This document shows positions 1 to 6,932 of a stretch of 12,639 nucleotides of DNA, in pieces. Origin of the DNA: an uncultured Acidaminococcus sp. (lineage in GTDB: Bacteria > Bacillota_C > Negativicutes > Acidaminococcales > Acidaminococcaceae); contig OMUE01000106.1 of the NCBI GenBank assembly GCA_900314165.1, forward strand, positions 1 through 12,639. Direction: 5' to 3'. Within the stretch, counting starts at the first letter, position 1, and each line of letters begins with the position of its first letter. The translations under genes were made by a program, and so were the position numbers. Under the pieces are notes generated by a model. That model saw only the letters and a list, made by a program, of their open reading frames with translations. It had not been told where the DNA came from and did not search any database.

Positions 1-54
1 ATGCATGCATAAAAATTACTGAGACTTATTTTTAGACTAGTTTTTCAGCGCCCT

Positions 55-72
55 CCCTTGAAAAGGGCGGAC
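55..72. repeat. Copy 1 of the CCCTTGAAAAGGG hairpin repeat
   Basis: An 18-bp unit, CCCTTGAAAAGGGCGGAC, forms a small hairpin (CCCTT, loop GAA, AAGGG). The identical unit recurs at 1240-1257 and a diverged one at 1289-1306, all in the same orientation. This copy lies directly after the stop codon of the metallophosphoesterase and may act as a weak 3' end structure for that transcript, though no clean T-run follows it. Bases 1-54 hold nothing else I can support. Confidence 0.6.
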
Positions 73-1173
73 TTAGATTTTTTTCACTGTCACCAATACG
101 ATTTCCGGTGCAGGACCCAGGCGAAAACGGGCACCCCAGGCACCGTAACCGCTGGTGACGATGGCGGTCAGCTGTTTGACGAATTCTATACCATAGTCAA
201 AAGGAAATACTTTGCGGACCAGATTCCGTTGGGGCCAGAACTGGCCTGCATGGGTATGGCCGGCAAGATACAAGTCTCCTTTGGCATTGGCGGCTTCTGA
301 AATATGGATGGGCTCGTGCTCCATGACGATATGGAAAGCCTCGTTTACTTGGGGAATCACCGGCTCCTCCGTATGGTACCGGGCATCCATTACGCCTGTT
401 ATAGCAACACCTTCTGCCGGATATACGGTCTTTCCCGACAGGATTGTCAGCCCTGCTTCCTGCAGCAGCTGCCGTTCTAACAGGATATCAAAGCCATAAT
501 GGTCATGATTACCCAGCACGGCATATACGCCCCAGACGGCCTTGATGCCTGCCAGTGCCTCCAGAGAATGTTCCCGCAACACGGTCTGTAGGTCGCCATC
601 TATAATATCCCCGCCGAACAGTACCAGATCTGCCTGTAACTCATTCAGATCGGCTACCATCCTCTTGGCAAAAGCAGGCCCAATAGACGGTCCCAGATGG
701 ATATCACTGGCAAAAGCCAGAGTAAATTCCCGTAGGATCGGTTTATTTGTCGTTACATTAATTCGACGAACGATGCTGTGATGTCCACGCCAGTAACCTG
801 CAGCAAGGACAAACATGATGGCTGCAGCTGCTCCCTGGGCGTAAGCCGTCAGGAATGGTGTCTGCCAAGGCGCTAAGGCCGGCATAAGAAAAAGAATTTT
901 GGCCAAGCAGAAAGGAAACAGGAACAGTGTGGCGTAATAGGCACCGAAAAAATAGTAGCCGCCTACCCGCCCTAACAGCTGTTCCAGCCATAAAGGAAGG
1001 TAATCAGACAAAGTATGTGGGATGACAAACAGACAAGGGGCCAGCACGAAGAGAAATACCCATGGGGATTCGTTTAAAAATAGCCATGCGTTTTGGAATA
1101 AGTGCCACTGAAAATAACCGCTAATCGCCCCTAAAATGCCTAAAATTAAGTAAAATATATTCCGTTTTAGCAT
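73..1173 (-). CDS. Membrane-anchored metallophosphoesterase (YkuE/YaeI-like)
   Basis: 366 aa. A calcineurin-like metallophosphoesterase that should hydrolyse a phosphoester with a two-metal centre; the substrate cannot be read from sequence. The N-terminal ~128 residues are hydrophobic, with about four membrane segments (near 5-23, 38-53, 74-98 and 108-127). The catalytic domain follows: metal-binding DIH at 157-159, GGD at 187-189, GNHDH at 221-225, EHEPIH at 285-290 and GHTHAGQ at 305-311. This is the full motif set of the family, so the enzyme looks intact. The start is ATG with a weak GGTGA ribosome site. Family members with this layout sit in the membrane with the active site outside and are often compared to lipid-phosphate or UDP-diacylglucosamine-type hydrolases, but that is not shown here. 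It is transcribed divergently from the EamA gene and looks monocistronic. Confidence 0.9.
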   Translation of the reverse strand: MLKRNIFYLILGILGAISGYFQWHLFQNAWLFLNESPWVFLFVLAPCLFVIPHTLSDYLPLWLEQLLGRVGGYYFFGAYYATLFLFPFCLAKILFLMPALAPWQTPFLTAYAQGAAAAIMFVLAAGYWRGHHSIVRRINVTTNKPILREFTLAFASDIHLGPSIGPAFAKRMVADLNELQADLVLFGGDIIDGDLQTVLREHSLEALAGIKAVWGVYAVLGNHDHYGFDILLERQLLQEAGLTILSGKTVYPAEGVAITGVMDARYHTEEPVIPQVNEAFHIVMEHEPIHISEAANAKGDLYLAGHTHAGQFWPQRNLVRKVFPFDYGIEFVKQLTAIVTSGYGAWGARFRLGPAPEIVLVTVKKI

Positions 1174-1215
1174 AAATCACCGTTTCGGTTCAGAAATCTT
1201 GGAAATGAACCCACC

Positions 1216-1255
1216 ACCGTTGCAAGCAACGGTCCCCCGCCCTTGAAAAGGGCGG
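1216..1255. repeat. Two-hairpin intergenic repeat
   Basis: Two perfect hairpins lie side by side. The first is ACCGTTGC (1216-1223), loop AA, GCAACGGT (1226-1233). The second is CCGCCCTT (1237-1244), loop GAA, AAGGGCGG (1248-1255). The same two-hairpin order, with changed bases, recurs at 6844-6883. The second hairpin is copy 2 of the CCCTTGAAAAGGG unit. This looks like a REP-type intergenic element, not a terminator, as no T-run follows on either strand. Confidence 0.65.
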
Positions 1256-1288
1256 ACAGAGAGGAGGCTGATAGCTTTAATCAAACCT

Positions 1289-1306
1289 ACCTTGAAAAGG
1301 GCAGAC
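1289..1306. repeat. Copy 3 (diverged) of the CCCTTGAAAAGGG repeat
   Basis: ACCTTGAAAAGGGCAGAC differs from the copies at 55-72 and 1240-1257 at two positions, both of which weaken its hairpin. It lies next to the promoter region of the EamA gene, and its TTGAAA could serve as a poor -35 element with a long 19-bp spacer to TATAAT at 1317. Confidence 0.5.
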
Positions 1307-1316
1307 TATAAATTCC

Positions 1317-1335
1317 TATAATAATATGATACAAT
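1317..1335 (+). promoter_or_regulatory. Candidate promoter for the EamA transporter
   Basis: Two -10-like boxes occur in an AT-rich stretch: TATAAT at 1317-1322 and an extended -10, TGATACAAT, at 1327-1335. Neither has a good -35 at 17 bp. The extended -10 gives a leader of about 35 nt before the chosen start. Confidence 0.4.
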
Positions 1336-1377
1336 AAAACTCATAATTTTTGAATTCAAAGATAAGGAATGAATGAT

Positions 1378-2268
1378 ATGAAAGACAGACTGCTTCTTTT
1401 AACAGCGACCTTTGTCTGGGGCTGTGCCTTTGTGGCCCAAAAGGTCAGTACCGGATCCCTGGGTGCCTTTGCTTTTAATGGCATCCGCTTCGTGGTAGGA
1501 TTCCTGGCCCTGCTGCCCATAGTTTGGTGGCTTAGCCGCAAACCTGTGACGCTGGAGGAAAAGCCTCCTGCCTGGCTGAATCTGCCTATAGCCTGTGCTA
1601 TCCAGGGCTTTGCCTTATTTGCAGGTGCCTCCCTGCAGCAGCTGGGACTATTCTATACGACAGCTGGCAAGGCTGGCTTTATAACGGCCTTATATATTGT
1701 CGTCGTCCCTATTGTGGGCATTTTCCTGAGCAATCCCTTGCGCCTATCCCATGTGACAGGCTGCATAACTGCTGTGATCGGCTTGTACCTGCTGGCATTT
1801 CACAGCGATGGCAGTCCTTTGAATATCGGGGACGTCATGGAACTGGCCGGCGTTTTGTTCTGGACCCTGCACATCTTCATCATAGACCGTTTTGTCCATT
1901 TTTACCGGGGCGTCTATCTGGCCCTGGGGCAGTTCCTGTTTGCGGCCCTGTATAACTTCCTGGCTATGCCCATAGCCAGTGAGATCGTGACCTGGGCGGC
2001 TGTGATGGATGCGGCCATCCCTATCCTGTACTGTGGCATCTTTTCCAGCGCTGTAGGCTATACGCTGCAGATTGTGGGCCAGGAACATGTGCCTCCAACG
2101 GAAGCCTCCTTGCTGCTGAGCTGTGAAATGATCTGGAGTGCTCTGGCTGGCTTCTTCTTGTTAAATGAAACCATGACCATCCGGGAACTTAGCGGCTGCC
2201 TCCTTATGGCTGCCGGCATCTACATGGCTCAGGTACCCAGCAGGATTGTGTTGGAGTGGAAGAAGTAA
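1378..2268 (+). CDS. EamA/DMT-superfamily transporter
   Basis: 296 aa from the chosen start. An inner-membrane drug/metabolite transporter of the EamA family, which usually exports amino acids or other small metabolites; the substrate is unknown. About ten hydrophobic segments form two repeats. The N-terminal repeat opens with LLLTATFVWGCAFVAQKVS and the fifth helix region carries the family-typical GLFYTTAGKAGFITALYIVVVP (split here for position: residues ~95-115). The second repeat ends with the EASLLLSCEMIWSALAGF and GCLLMAAGIY pattern common to EamA proteins. An in-frame ATG at 1369 directly abuts AAGGA (1364-1368) and so has no room for a ribosome; the ATG at 1378 has 9-nt spacing and is preferred. 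The gene is monocistronic and runs into a terminator shared with the convergent operon. Confidence 0.9.
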   Translation: MKDRLLLLTATFVWGCAFVAQKVSTGSLGAFAFNGIRFVVGFLALLPIVWWLSRKPVTLEEKPPAWLNLPIACAIQGFALFAGASLQQLGLFYTTAGKAGFITALYIVVVPIVGIFLSNPLRLSHVTGCITAVIGLYLLAFHSDGSPLNIGDVMELAGVLFWTLHIFIIDRFVHFYRGVYLALGQFLFAALYNFLAMPIASEIVTWAAVMDAAIPILYCGIFSSAVGYTLQIVGQEHVPPTEASLLLSCEMIWSALAGFFLLNETMTIRELSGCLLMAAGIYMAQVPSRIVLEWKK

Positions 2269-2306
2269 TGTAAAATACGTATATATTCAGTATATCGTAA
2301 GAAAAA

Positions 2307-2366
2307 ATAAAAGACAAATGGCAAAAGGAACTCTGCGTAAGAGTCTTCTGCCATTTGTCTTTTTTA
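2307..2366. terminator. Bidirectional intrinsic terminator
   Basis: A 14-bp perfect stem (AAAAGACAAATGGC at 2309-2322, complement at 2350-2363) encloses a second stem (ACTCT/AGAGT). A-rich and T-rich flanks give a U-tract on both strands. It serves the EamA gene (plus) and the permease gene (minus), whose stop codon at 2364-2366 lies inside the tail of the element. Confidence 0.9.
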
Positions 2367-3887
2367 TTTCCGCAGCTTTTCAGAGAGCAATCCGGCAGCA
2401 CCGGATAAAGCCAACATGCCCCACAATAGGGCGCCGGCTTCGGACCATTCGTAATGCATCATGGCCAGAATCAGGGGCGTACCGAGACCACCAGCTCCAA
2501 CGAGGCCCAGCACAGCTGCTTCCCGAACGTTGATGTCAAACCGGTAGAACACCGCAGTCATATACCGGGGGAACAGCTGGGGCACGATGGTCCAGCGCAG
2601 ATTGAGAAGAAAGCTGACGCCTGCGGATCGTTGTGCCGCATAAGGCTTCAAATCGATGGAATCTATGGCAATGAGGAAGCGCTTGGTCAATAAACCGATG
2701 CTGCACAAGGCCAGCGTCAAGACTCCCGCAAAAGGCCCGGGCCCCGTCACCCGGATCCACATCAGTCCGTACACTACAACAGGTACCGTACGGACTAACA
2801 AGAGGATTGCTCTGGGAATACCTGCTACGTAGGCTGGTAACAGCCGAAAACTCGCTGTAAAAGAGAATAGTCCTGCTATAAGAGCCCCCAGCACTGTACC
2901 TAATAAAGCAATACAGAACGTTTCAACCAGCAAAAAAGGCAACCCATCCCGTTCCAAAGAAAACACGGTAGCCCAGGCCGGGTGCATCAGGCCCTGCAGC
3001 ATGGAACGAGCAGCAGCCAGACCATTGCCCCAGGATTCCGGCAGCTGCAACGTACTGATGGACCAGAGGAACACAGCAGTCAGGAGAACCCAAAGTATTC
3101 TTTTATTTCTGGGCAGCAGCCTTTGTTTCCCTGTGACCACCTGCCTCAGCCATTCGCTGATACTTTCCGTCAGGATTACGAGCCCGTATAACAGCAGGAT
3201 CAGCGTCCCAACCTGGGGATAGTCCCGCCAGGCAAGCTTTTCATTCAGTAAAAGGCCTATGCCTCCAGCTCCTACATACCCCAGGATAGACGCATGGCGC
3301 ACGTTGGCTTCCAGCAGATACAAGGCATTCGTCAGATAGCCTGCCCAAATCTGACGTAATCCTGTCCTCACAAAAGCCTTCCAGCGGCTGCAGCCAGCGG
3401 CTTCCAGAACCTTTGCTGTGGCCAGGTCCGTATTCTCCATATCCTCATATCCCAAGCGGGCCAGAACAGCCGTTGTGGACAGCGTAATGGCCACCGTGCC
3501 GGCAAAAGTTCCCAGCCCAAACAGGAACGTACACATAAGCGCCAGCAGCACTGTAGGCACGCAACGGAACAAGTGGATAAACAGCTTCAGGACAAGGCGT
3601 GGCAGTTTATAAGGATTCGTATAGGCGTTGGCCCAAAGTGCCAGTACCAGCCCAAGACAGATTCCCAGGCAGGAGCCTGCAATGGACATCTGCAGCGTCG
3701 CCGCCAAAGGTTCCAGCACCTGTGAAGCGAAGCTGAGATCCGGCGGTACCATGGCTCCCAGGATGTCGATAAAACGGTCTCCACGGGCCATCAGCTGCGG
3801 CACAGACACATCCGTCCCATAGGCAGAGAGAGCCAGCAAAAGCAGAAATCCCAGAGCTTTCAACCTTTTATTTTTCCAGGCGTTCAT
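2364..3887 (-). CDS. PhnE-type ABC permease, two domains fused
   Basis: 507 aa, about twice a usual PhnE. It is the membrane channel of the ABC importer encoded with the two genes before it. Residues ~1-250 and ~260-507 are two copies of the same permease fold. Each ends in the PhnE hallmark: ANVRHASILGYVGAGGIG at 194-211 and INVREAAVLGLVGAGGLG at 452-469. A cytoplasmic coupling loop precedes each (around KVLEAAG 159-165 and AAQRSAG 417-423); neither has the usual Glu of the EAA motif. In the first, the E..R pair is replaced by K..E. The fusion makes a fixed two-half channel, so no homodimer is needed. The start codon overlaps the ATPase stop by ATGA (4 bp), showing translational coupling. 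The label PhnE is by family; the substrate is open (see the leader of this operon). Confidence 0.88.
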   Translation of the reverse strand: MNAWKNKRLKALGFLLLLALSAYGTDVSVPQLMARGDRFIDILGAMVPPDLSFASQVLEPLAATLQMSIAGSCLGICLGLVLALWANAYTNPYKLPRLVLKLFIHLFRCVPTVLLALMCTFLFGLGTFAGTVAITLSTTAVLARLGYEDMENTDLATAKVLEAAGCSRWKAFVRTGLRQIWAGYLTNALYLLEANVRHASILGYVGAGGIGLLLNEKLAWRDYPQVGTLILLLYGLVILTESISEWLRQVVTGKQRLLPRNKRILWVLLTAVFLWSISTLQLPESWGNGLAAARSMLQGLMHPAWATVFSLERDGLPFLLVETFCIALLGTVLGALIAGLFSFTASFRLLPAYVAGIPRAILLLVRTVPVVVYGLMWIRVTGPGPFAGVLTLALCSIGLLTKRFLIAIDSIDLKPYAAQRSAGVSFLLNLRWTIVPQLFPRYMTAVFYRFDINVREAAVLGLVGAGGLGTPLILAMMHYEWSEAGALLWGMLALSGAAGLLSEKLRK

Positions 3888-4633
3888 GGCGCATCACTTC
3901 CATACAGAGCCTTGAGCCGTGCTTCGTCCCAGTCTCCCGGCTTGCCGTCGAAGAAAATCTGTCCGGCCTTCAAGCCAACGACCCGATCCGACCATGTTCT
4001 GGCCTGCTCCACATTATGGCTGTTCATCAGGATGGTCAGGCCCTTTGTCTGTTGTAATTCCTTCAGCAAATCCAGAATTTTGGCCGCTGTCAGGGGATCC
4101 AGGGACGCCACAGGCTCGTCCGCCAGCAGGATGGAGGCATTTTGCACCAAAGTCCGGGCAATGGCCACCCGCTGTTTCTGACCGCCGCTAAGGTCAGAAA
4201 CGGAAGTCTGCCCACATCCTTTGAGCCCAACAGAAGCAAGAGCCCTTTCGCCTGTCTCTATTTCTTCTGCAGAAAAGCGGCCTGTCAGAGCACGCCAAAA
4301 AGGAATCCGGCACAGGCAGCCATTCAGTACATTTTCCAGACAGGTACATTCCTTCACAAGGCAGAAATCCTGGAAGATCATGCCGATCTGCTGTTGTTTC
4401 TGCCGGAGTTCACGGCCTCGAAGTGTGTCCAGACGGCTATCCAGAGCCCATACTTCCCCCTGGGACGGTGTCACCATATGGTTAAAGAGACGCAACAGCG
4501 TAGTCTTGCCGGCGCCACTGGGACCGATGATGGACACGAATTCCCCCTGTCTGATCTCTAAGGAAACATCCTGCAAGATTGGATGGCCCTTCTCATAAGC
4601 CTGGGAAACGTGTTTTAACGCCAGTATGGGCAT
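3884..4633 (-). CDS. phnC: PhnC-type ABC transporter ATPase
   Basis: 249 aa, normal length for the family. It powers import through the fused permease. All nucleotide-binding motifs are present: Walker A GPSGAGKTT at 37-45, Q-loop Gln88 (IFQD), signature LSGGQKQR at 148-155, Walker B ILLADEP at 168-174 with catalytic Glu173, and switch His206 (NSHN). The N-terminal FQ-rich and LRGRELR segments resemble PhnC/phosphonate importer ATPases. AAAGGA about 9-12 nt before ATG gives a good ribosome site; the gene lies 16 nt after the binding-protein gene. The family name suggests phosphonate or phosphite, but no C-P lyase or phosphonatase gene is in the window. Confidence 0.88.
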   Translation of the reverse strand: MPILALKHVSQAYEKGHPILQDVSLEIRQGEFVSIIGPSGAGKTTLLRLFNHMVTPSQGEVWALDSRLDTLRGRELRQKQQQIGMIFQDFCLVKECTCLENVLNGCLCRIPFWRALTGRFSAEEIETGERALASVGLKGCGQTSVSDLSGGQKQRVAIARTLVQNASILLADEPVASLDPLTAAKILDLLKELQQTKGLTILMNSHNVEQARTWSDRVVGLKAGQIFFDGKPGDWDEARLKALYGSDAP

Positions 4634-4649
4634 GGGATTCCGTCCTTTC

Positions 4650-5675
4650 TTATTTCAATTCCTTCCGGATCGTGCGTTCGTCATCGTAGTCTTTGCCAGC
4701 AGCCCAGTCGTAGCCCTTATGGCCCAGGGTCTTCAGGATTTTCAGGCCTTCCTCGGTCTTGCCGATTTCAATGAGGGATTCGCCCAGAGCCTTGCGGAAG
4801 CCCTCATCCTGCATGACCTTGCTGGTCTTGCTGTAGCTGACCGTATCGTTGAAAATCTTATCCGTTACACCGATGACCCCTGTTTGTTGCCAGATAGGAG
4901 CCGTACCGCCCAGCTTCGTCTGCCAGTTCTTTTCCATCTTGATGCGGATGTGGGAATAAGCCACCAGCACATCCACCTGTCCGGAAGCCAGCCGTGCGGC
5001 GGACGTTGTATAAGAATCGGACTGAATCACGTGGGCCAGGTCGGAAATCTTCTTGCCATAATTTTTCTTCAGCCACAGGGAAGGATACAGGTAACCAGAG
5101 GCAGAGGCCGGGCTCATGACGGACCATTTCAGGTCGTTCAACTCTTCCCAAGTGGGTTTCTCACCCTTTTTCACCTTTGCCAGCAGAGCCTGCCCTTTGG
5201 CACTGGGTCCCACTACAATAGCAGAACGGTAATATTTGACCAGGTCCTTTTTGAAGGCGTCCTTGGAACCATTGTTCCAAACCTTCAGATCCGTAGAATC
5301 CTTGTCGATGCCTTCCCGGAGAGCCGTCAACAGCACGTCCACATCCTTGTCGTACATGACGTAGGTTGCCCCGGAAATAAAGCCCAGGTCCGCACTGCCG
5401 GCGCTAAGGGCCTCCCCTACTGCACTGTAAGAGGTACCCACATTCATGGTGACTTTACCGATGGTGTACCCTTTGGCCTTCATCTTATCCTGCAGCAGTT
5501 TGCCCAAGGGCGCCGTATTTGTCTTAATGGTATCCGCGTCCTGATAGGGGGAAATGGCGATTTTCAGCTCCTTTACCTCTTTGCTGCTGCTCTTTTGTTC
5601 TGTCTTTCCACCACAGCCAGCGGCCAGCAGACTAGCGGCCAGCGCCAGCATCCCAACGACTTTCCATTTCTTCAT
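4650..5675 (-). CDS. phnD: PhnD-type substrate-binding lipoprotein
   Basis: 341 aa. The extracytoplasmic binding protein of the ABC importer. Residues 1-20 are a lipoprotein signal (basic MKKWK, hydrophobic core, lipobox LAAGC) with Cys21 as the lipid-anchored first residue. The mature part has PhnD-superfamily features: SADLGFISGATYVMY at ~94-108, the SPASASGYLYPSLW segment at 188-201 (equivalent to the phosphate-group loop ST/SG in PhnD) and SYTTSAARLASGQVDVLVA at ~221-239. The frame stays open to 5846, but that extension would translate the leader and terminator, so it is rejected. Of two in-frame ATGs (5681 and 5675), the second has 9-nt spacing from AAGGAG (5685-5690) and is preferred. 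The ligand is uncertain: phosphonate or phosphite by family, thiamine precursor by the leader. Confidence 0.87.
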   Translation of the reverse strand: MKKWKVVGMLALAASLLAAGCGGKTEQKSSSKEVKELKIAISPYQDADTIKTNTAPLGKLLQDKMKAKGYTIGKVTMNVGTSYSAVGEALSAGSADLGFISGATYVMYDKDVDVLLTALREGIDKDSTDLKVWNNGSKDAFKKDLVKYYRSAIVVGPSAKGQALLAKVKKGEKPTWEELNDLKWSVMSPASASGYLYPSLWLKKNYGKKISDLAHVIQSDSYTTSAARLASGQVDVLVAYSHIRIKMEKNWQTKLGGTAPIWQQTGVIGVTDKIFNDTVSYSKTSKVMQDEGFRKALGESLIEIGKTEEGLKILKTLGHKGYDWAAGKDYDDERTIRKELK

Positions 5676-5700
5676 GCTCATCGACTCCTTTTGTCCGTGT

Positions 5701-5748
5701 AAAATAAAAAGCTGTGATCCGGGCGGAAGTTCCACCCGAATCACAGCT
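5701..5748 (-). terminator. Intrinsic terminator in the phnD leader (attenuator)
   Basis: Read on the minus strand, a near-perfect hairpin (outer stem AGCTGTGAT/ATCACAGCT, then a GC-rich inner stem with G-U pairs) is followed directly by TTTTTATTTT. It lies 26 nt before the phnD start, after the structured element at 5765-5837. A terminator between promoter and first gene means the operon is controlled by transcription attenuation. Its 5' arm can pair instead with AGCT at 5757-5760 (six pairs with flanks), a possible antiterminator. Confidence 0.88.
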
Positions 5749-5764
5749 ATATGGCGAGCTATAC

Positions 5765-5837
5765 ATGCGCAGGGGAATCCATCCGGACGGTCGGTGCTCT
5801 GGCACCCTCTCAGCCCGGCAAACAGGCTCCCTCGCAT
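5765..5837 (-). promoter_or_regulatory. TPP-riboswitch-like aptamer with a divergent 3' half
   Basis: On the minus strand the RNA is closed by ATGCG/CGCAT (5833-5837 with 5765-5769). The 5' part follows TPP riboswitches closely: GGGAGCC, a short loop, GGGCTGAGA (CTGAGA at 5808-5813), an optional hairpin GGTGC-CAGA-GCACC (5793-5806), then GACC. In TPP aptamers the CUGAGA loop binds the pyrimidine of the ligand. The expected 3' half, with CCTGATCTGG and the near-invariant GCGTAGGGA that holds the pyrophosphate, is not there; about 22 nt containing GGATGGATTCCCC take its place. It may be a ligand-switched variant or a decayed riboswitch. The terminator just downstream supports a regulatory role. 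Alternative pairing of GCGAG (5831-5835) with CTCGC (5754-5758) would open the closing stem. Confidence 0.55.
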
Positions 5838-5907
5838 AATGGCCATTACTATTAGTTATAGAGCAGGCCCAAGGAGCTCCCCCAAGGCCCACATTCAGAC
5901 CGTTTTC

Positions 5908-5936
5908 AGTATAACCCAGATTTATGGAAATGTAAA
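5908..5936 (-). promoter_or_regulatory. Sigma-A promoter of the phnD-phnC-phnE operon
   Basis: TTTACA (5931-5936), a 17-bp spacer, then TATACT (5908-5913). Transcription should begin near 5901, giving a leader of about 226 nt to the phnD start that holds the aptamer-like element and terminator. It lies just after the stop of the FNT gene, so the transporter operon is separate from it. Confidence 0.7.
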
Positions 5937-5964
5937 GGTTGCGTGGATAAGACGATAAGCAATG

Positions 5965-6723
5965 TCACTTCTTCGCCGCTATCCCATAAGGCACGGTCAT
6001 GAACACCAGGGCGCCGACAATATTGCCCAAGGTTACGAAGATCAGGTTGTTCATGTAACCGCCCAGAGTAATGGCTTTGCCCATAGGAACCAGGTAACCA
6101 ATAGTCAGCACGGTCATGTTGGCGATGCTATGTTCAAAACCGGCGGTAAAGAAGGCATACAGACACCAGAATACCATGATGAGCTTGGCCACGTCGTTCT
6201 TCGTCCGGAAACCGCACCAGACTGCCAGGCATACCAGGAAGTTACAAAGCATGCCCTTGCAGAACAAGGTCAGAGGGCCCATGGAACTCTTGGCCAGAGC
6301 AGCTCCTGCCAGAGATTCACCTGCACTGCCCGTAGCGCCGTTGCCCGCAATAAATACCAGGCTCAGGATGATAGCGCCTACCCAGTTGCCCAGGTAGCAG
6401 ACCACCCACAGTTTGATGGCTTCACTGAACGACACCGTTCCACGGTTCAGGCCATTGCCAATGACCATTACGTTGCCCGTGAAGAGTTCTGCCCCGGCAA
6501 TAACCACCAGGCTCAGGGCTACGCCAAAGGACATGCCCATAGCGATTTTCTGGACGGGCAGGCCTTTTAAGAGGCCCCCTACTGTAAAGGATAGCAGGCA
6601 CCCAACGCCGATAAAAGCACCGGCCAGCATGGCTAGCATAAAATACCCAAGAGGATTGGCCTTCAGCATGGCCACTTTCGCTTTGGCTCCATTAGCAGAA
6701 GCCATATATTCATCTGCAAACAT
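5965..6723 (-). CDS. FNT-family anion channel, likely hydrosulfide exporter
   Basis: 252 aa, six membrane segments, of the formate/nitrite transporter family, which forms pentamers with one pore per subunit. Visible signatures: AGAFIGVG at 34-41, AGAELFTGNVM at 76-86, KGMLCNFLVC at 156-165 and FEHSIANM at 196-203, with the central pore His at 198. The gene follows asrC on the same strand. In Clostridioides difficile an FNT protein beside asrABC was shown to be a hydrosulfide channel, so export of HS- made by sulfite reductase is the best functional guess; formate or nitrite remain possible because the pore sequence alone does not decide. The start ATG has AAGGAAGG 8-15 nt upstream. It has its own probable promoter and a 209-nt gap after asrC. 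Confidence 0.88.
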   Translation of the reverse strand: MFADEYMASANGAKAKVAMLKANPLGYFMLAMLAGAFIGVGCLLSFTVGGLLKGLPVQKIAMGMSFGVALSLVVIAGAELFTGNVMVIGNGLNRGTVSFSEAIKLWVVCYLGNWVGAIILSLVFIAGNGATGSAGESLAGAALAKSSMGPLTLFCKGMLCNFLVCLAVWCGFRTKNDVAKLIMVFWCLYAFFTAGFEHSIANMTVLTIGYLVPMGKAITLGGYMNNLIFVTLGNIVGALVFMTVPYGIAAKK

Positions 6724-6764
6724 GATAATCCCTTCCTTACGTAAAGTATCGTAGTACAGGCGAT

Positions 6765-6796
6765 AGTATATCCGTAAGTCGTCTGAAAAAAGTCAA
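6765..6796 (-). promoter_or_regulatory. Candidate promoter of the FNT gene
   Basis: TTGACT (6791-6796) with GATATA at 18-bp spacing (6767-6772) or TATACT at 20 bp (6765-6770). The boxes are good but the spacing is not ideal for the better -10. It would let the channel be made apart from asrABC. Confidence 0.4.
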
Positions 6797-6821
6797 TGGG
6801 GTTTTAGTGGCTAGTGGATAT

Positions 6822-6899
6822 TGCAGCGCTGCAGTGCCCCCTCACCATTGCTAACGCAATGGTCCTCTCCCCCTCTACGGGGGCGACAGCCCGCCGGGC
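6822..6899. repeat. Four-hairpin intergenic repeat cluster
   Basis: The gap between asrC and the FNT gene holds four hairpins in a row: the palindrome TGCAGCGCTGCA (6822-6833); ACCATTGC-TAAC-GCAATGGT (6844-6863); CCCCC-TCTAC-GGGGG (6869-6883); and GCCC-GCC-GGGC (6889-6899). Hairpins two and three match the order of the pair at 1216-1255. None has a following T-run on the minus strand, so it is not a classical terminator, although it may stop or stabilise the asr transcript. Confidence 0.6.
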
Positions 6900-6932
6900 A
6901 ACCTATTCGCTCTTCACTTTTCGCTTAAAAAG

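Noticed and set aside
55..1306. CRISPR-like array from the repeated CCCTTGAAAAGGG unit
   Set aside because: Three copies with unequal spacing, one beyond a whole gene, and no cas genes. It is an intergenic hairpin repeat.
4626..5702. Long plus-strand open frame (358 codons) opposite the binding-protein gene
   Set aside because: It mirrors phnD, which has a lipobox and family motifs. The antisense translation has no recognisable domain.
5765..5837. Canonical, complete TPP riboswitch
   Set aside because: The near-invariant 3' motif GCGTAGGGA and the CCTGATCTGG segment are missing, so it is recorded as TPP-like only.
5676..5846. N-terminal extension of phnD to 5846
   Set aside because: It would translate the aptamer-like element and the terminator and place the lipoprotein signal ~57 residues inside the protein.
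6822..6899. Rho-independent terminator of asrABC
   Set aside because: The hairpins are stable but none is followed by a T-run on the minus strand. A factor-dependent end remains possible.
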